DNA from: Actinomycetes bacterium
GTDB taxonomy: Bacteria; Actinomycetota; Actinomycetes; Actinomycetales; Demequinaceae
Direction of reading: 5' to 3'
DNA: 7,768 bases
Assembly (NCBI GenBank): GCA_023428185.1
Contig: JAEYYZ010000198.1
Coordinates: 1-7,768, forward strand
Below are positions 6,532 to 7,768 of this stretch, in pieces; the stretch's first letter is position 1; every line of letters starts with the position of its first letter. The translations under genes were made by a program, and so were the position numbers. The notes under the pieces are model-generated. The model ran no database searches. It was not told the origin of the DNA and was given only the letters and a program-made list of their open reading frames with translations.

Positions 6532-7768
6532 GGCCCGCGCGCGGCATTGCAGCCGCAGTAGTGGTAATTGCCCTGGGTGCGGGTGCATTTGCCGTGTATC
6601 GGTATACCCAAGAATCCGCTCCAGAGATCAGTGCGTCGCCTTCTCCTACACCCTCGGTGACCCCTAGCCCCAGCGTTGAACCATCCCCGCCCCCGCCGCC
6701 CACTCTGGCGTGGGGGCCCACGGAGGATGAGTGGGAGCAAGCGCTTGAGGACGCGCGCCAGCTGCCCCTTGAACGGGCCGCAGGGCAAGTCCTCATCCCT
6801 GCGTGGTCTTCTCCTGATCCGGCGGGCGCGGCCGCACTAGTGAGCCAATACCACCTGGGTGGGCTCATCCTCATGACGGGTTCCATTGTTGACGCGTCTC
6901 AAACCACGGCTTTGACCGCAAGCATTCACGATGCCGTTGCAGCGGACGGTCGCGATTGGCCAGCGATCGTGGCGGTGGATCAGGAGGGCGGAACGGTGGC
7001 AAGGCTTGCACCGGTGGTCCCGGACATGCCTGGCTTTATGGCGGCGGGCTCGGCCAGCGACAAGCGGATCGTCACCAATGCTTATGCGCTCTTGGCGGCT
7101 GACATGGAGGCCTTGGGCTTCACGCTGGACTTTGCTCCCGTGGCGGACATCACCGTAGGCATGGCGGATCCCGTCATCAGGGTTCGCTCTGCAGGCTCAC
7201 AGATGCCCAACGTGGCCGACACCGTGGCAGCCGCGTCAGAGGGATTCCTCCAAGGCGGAATCATTCCCACCGTCAAACACTTCCCGGGCCACGGCTCGGT
7301 CACCGTGGATTCGCACGATGCCCTGCCCGTGCTGACCACCGACTTTGCCGTGGTGGAGAAGTGGGATCTGATTCCCTTCCGGCGAGCCGTCAACGAGGGT
7401 GTTCCTGCCGTGATGATGGGACATATTGCCGTTCCCGCATGGGGGGCAGGGCCAGCCTCGCTCGAGCCTGCGGCATATGCCTACTTGCGCGATGAACTTG
7501 GCTTCACCGGCCTAGCGGTGACCGATGCACTCAACATGGGTGCCATTACAGACTCATACGGTGCCGGAGATGCCGCGGTAGCGGCGCTCGCGGCGGGAGC
7601 GGACGCCGTGGTGATTCCCGCCGATGTAGCGGCCGCACACGCGGGAATCGTGGCCGCCGTGAACGCGGGAACCTTGCCGCGTGAGCGCCTTGACGAGGCG
7701 GTGGCGCGGTCCATCTTGGTGATGCGCTGGCAAGACTCGATTGTGCCTATCCCTCGTGACACCACTGG
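6528..7768 (+). CDS. NagZ-like GH3 beta-N-acetylhexosaminidase, membrane-anchored or secreted (3' end cut by window edge)
   Basis: This is a glycoside hydrolase family 3 protein, probably removing terminal beta-GlcNAc from peptidoglycan fragments outside the membrane. The frame is open for 413 codons and leaves the window. Residues 7-24 form a hydrophobic segment after an Arg-containing start; there is no lipobox cysteine. It is therefore an uncleaved anchor or a Sec signal, possibly cut after AFA (20-22). Residues 30-59 are a Pro/Ser/Thr-rich linker. The catalytic domain has VDQEGGTVARL (150-160), VKHFPGHGSVTVDSH (249-263) with the K250-H251 pair and the D261/H263 dyad of NagZ enzymes, and VTDALNMGAI (331-340) with the presumed nucleophile D333. 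The substrate loop DPVIRVRSAGS (214-224) departs from the usual NPVIGDRSFGS form. The ATG overlaps the tsaD stop (ATGA), and I see no RBS. Mycobacterial LpqI is a comparable exported NagZ. Exact substrate is inferred. Confidence 0.88.
   Translation, partial: MRPARGIAAAVVVIALGAGAFAVYRYTQESAPEISASPSPTPSVTPSPSVEPSPPPPPTLAWGPTEDEWEQALEDARQLPLERAAGQVLIPAWSSPDPAGAAALVSQYHLGGLILMTGSIVDASQTTALTASIHDAVAADGRDWPAIVAVDQEGGTVARLAPVVPDMPGFMAAGSASDKRIVTNAYALLAADMEALGFTLDFAPVADITVGMADPVIRVRSAGSQMPNVADTVAAASEGFLQGGIIPTVKHFPGHGSVTVDSHDALPVLTTDFAVVEKWDLIPFRRAVNEGVPAVMMGHIAVPAWGAGPASLEPAAYAYLRDELGFTGLAVTDALNMGAITDSYGAGDAAVAALAAGADAVVIPADVAAAHAGIVAAVNAGTLPRERLDEAVARSILVMRWQDSIVPIPRDTT

Overview
The window looks like a stretch of core chromosome from a high-GC Gram-positive bacterium (Actinomycetota). 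An order such as Micrococcales is possible but not proven. The grounds are the high GC content (judged by eye, not computed), frequent GTG starts, strong third-position G/C bias, closely packed genes, and a gene order well known from actinobacteria: coaA, then glmS, acpS, alr, tsaE, tsaB, rimI and tsaD. I see no mobile element, CRISPR array, tRNA, rRNA or terminator. There is also no island of foreign composition.

Layout: positions 1-524 hold the 5' part of a type I pantothenate kinase gene (coaA) on the minus strand, cut by the window edge. A 23-bp gap separates its start from glmS, which runs the other way. From 548 to the end everything is on the plus strand with no gap between genes: glmS (548-2413), acpS (2413-2769), alr (2766-3872), tsaE (3869-4390), tsaB (4374-4991), rimI (4988-5479), tsaD (5476-6531) and a GH3 glycosidase gene (6528 onward, cut by the window edge). 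Every junction overlaps by 1, 4 or 17 nt, so the genes are probably one translationally coupled operon.

Functionally the genes fall into three themes. GlmS makes glucosamine-6-phosphate for UDP-GlcNAc and Alr makes D-alanine; both feed peptidoglycan, and the exported or membrane-anchored NagZ-like GH3 enzyme probably acts on cell-wall GlcNAc. CoaA starts CoA synthesis, and AcpS uses CoA to load acyl carrier protein. TsaE, TsaB and TsaD make the t6A37 modification of tRNA, with the N-acetyltransferase RimI encoded between TsaB and TsaD.

I found no previously undescribed system. The points most worth a second look are the tiny divergent spacer, which suggests a leaderless glmS transcript and perhaps a shared bidirectional promoter; a cysteine in alanine racemase where a carbamylated lysine is usual; the absence of the NAD(P)H-hydrate repair gene often found between acpS and alr; and the divergent substrate-loop sequence of the GH3 enzyme.
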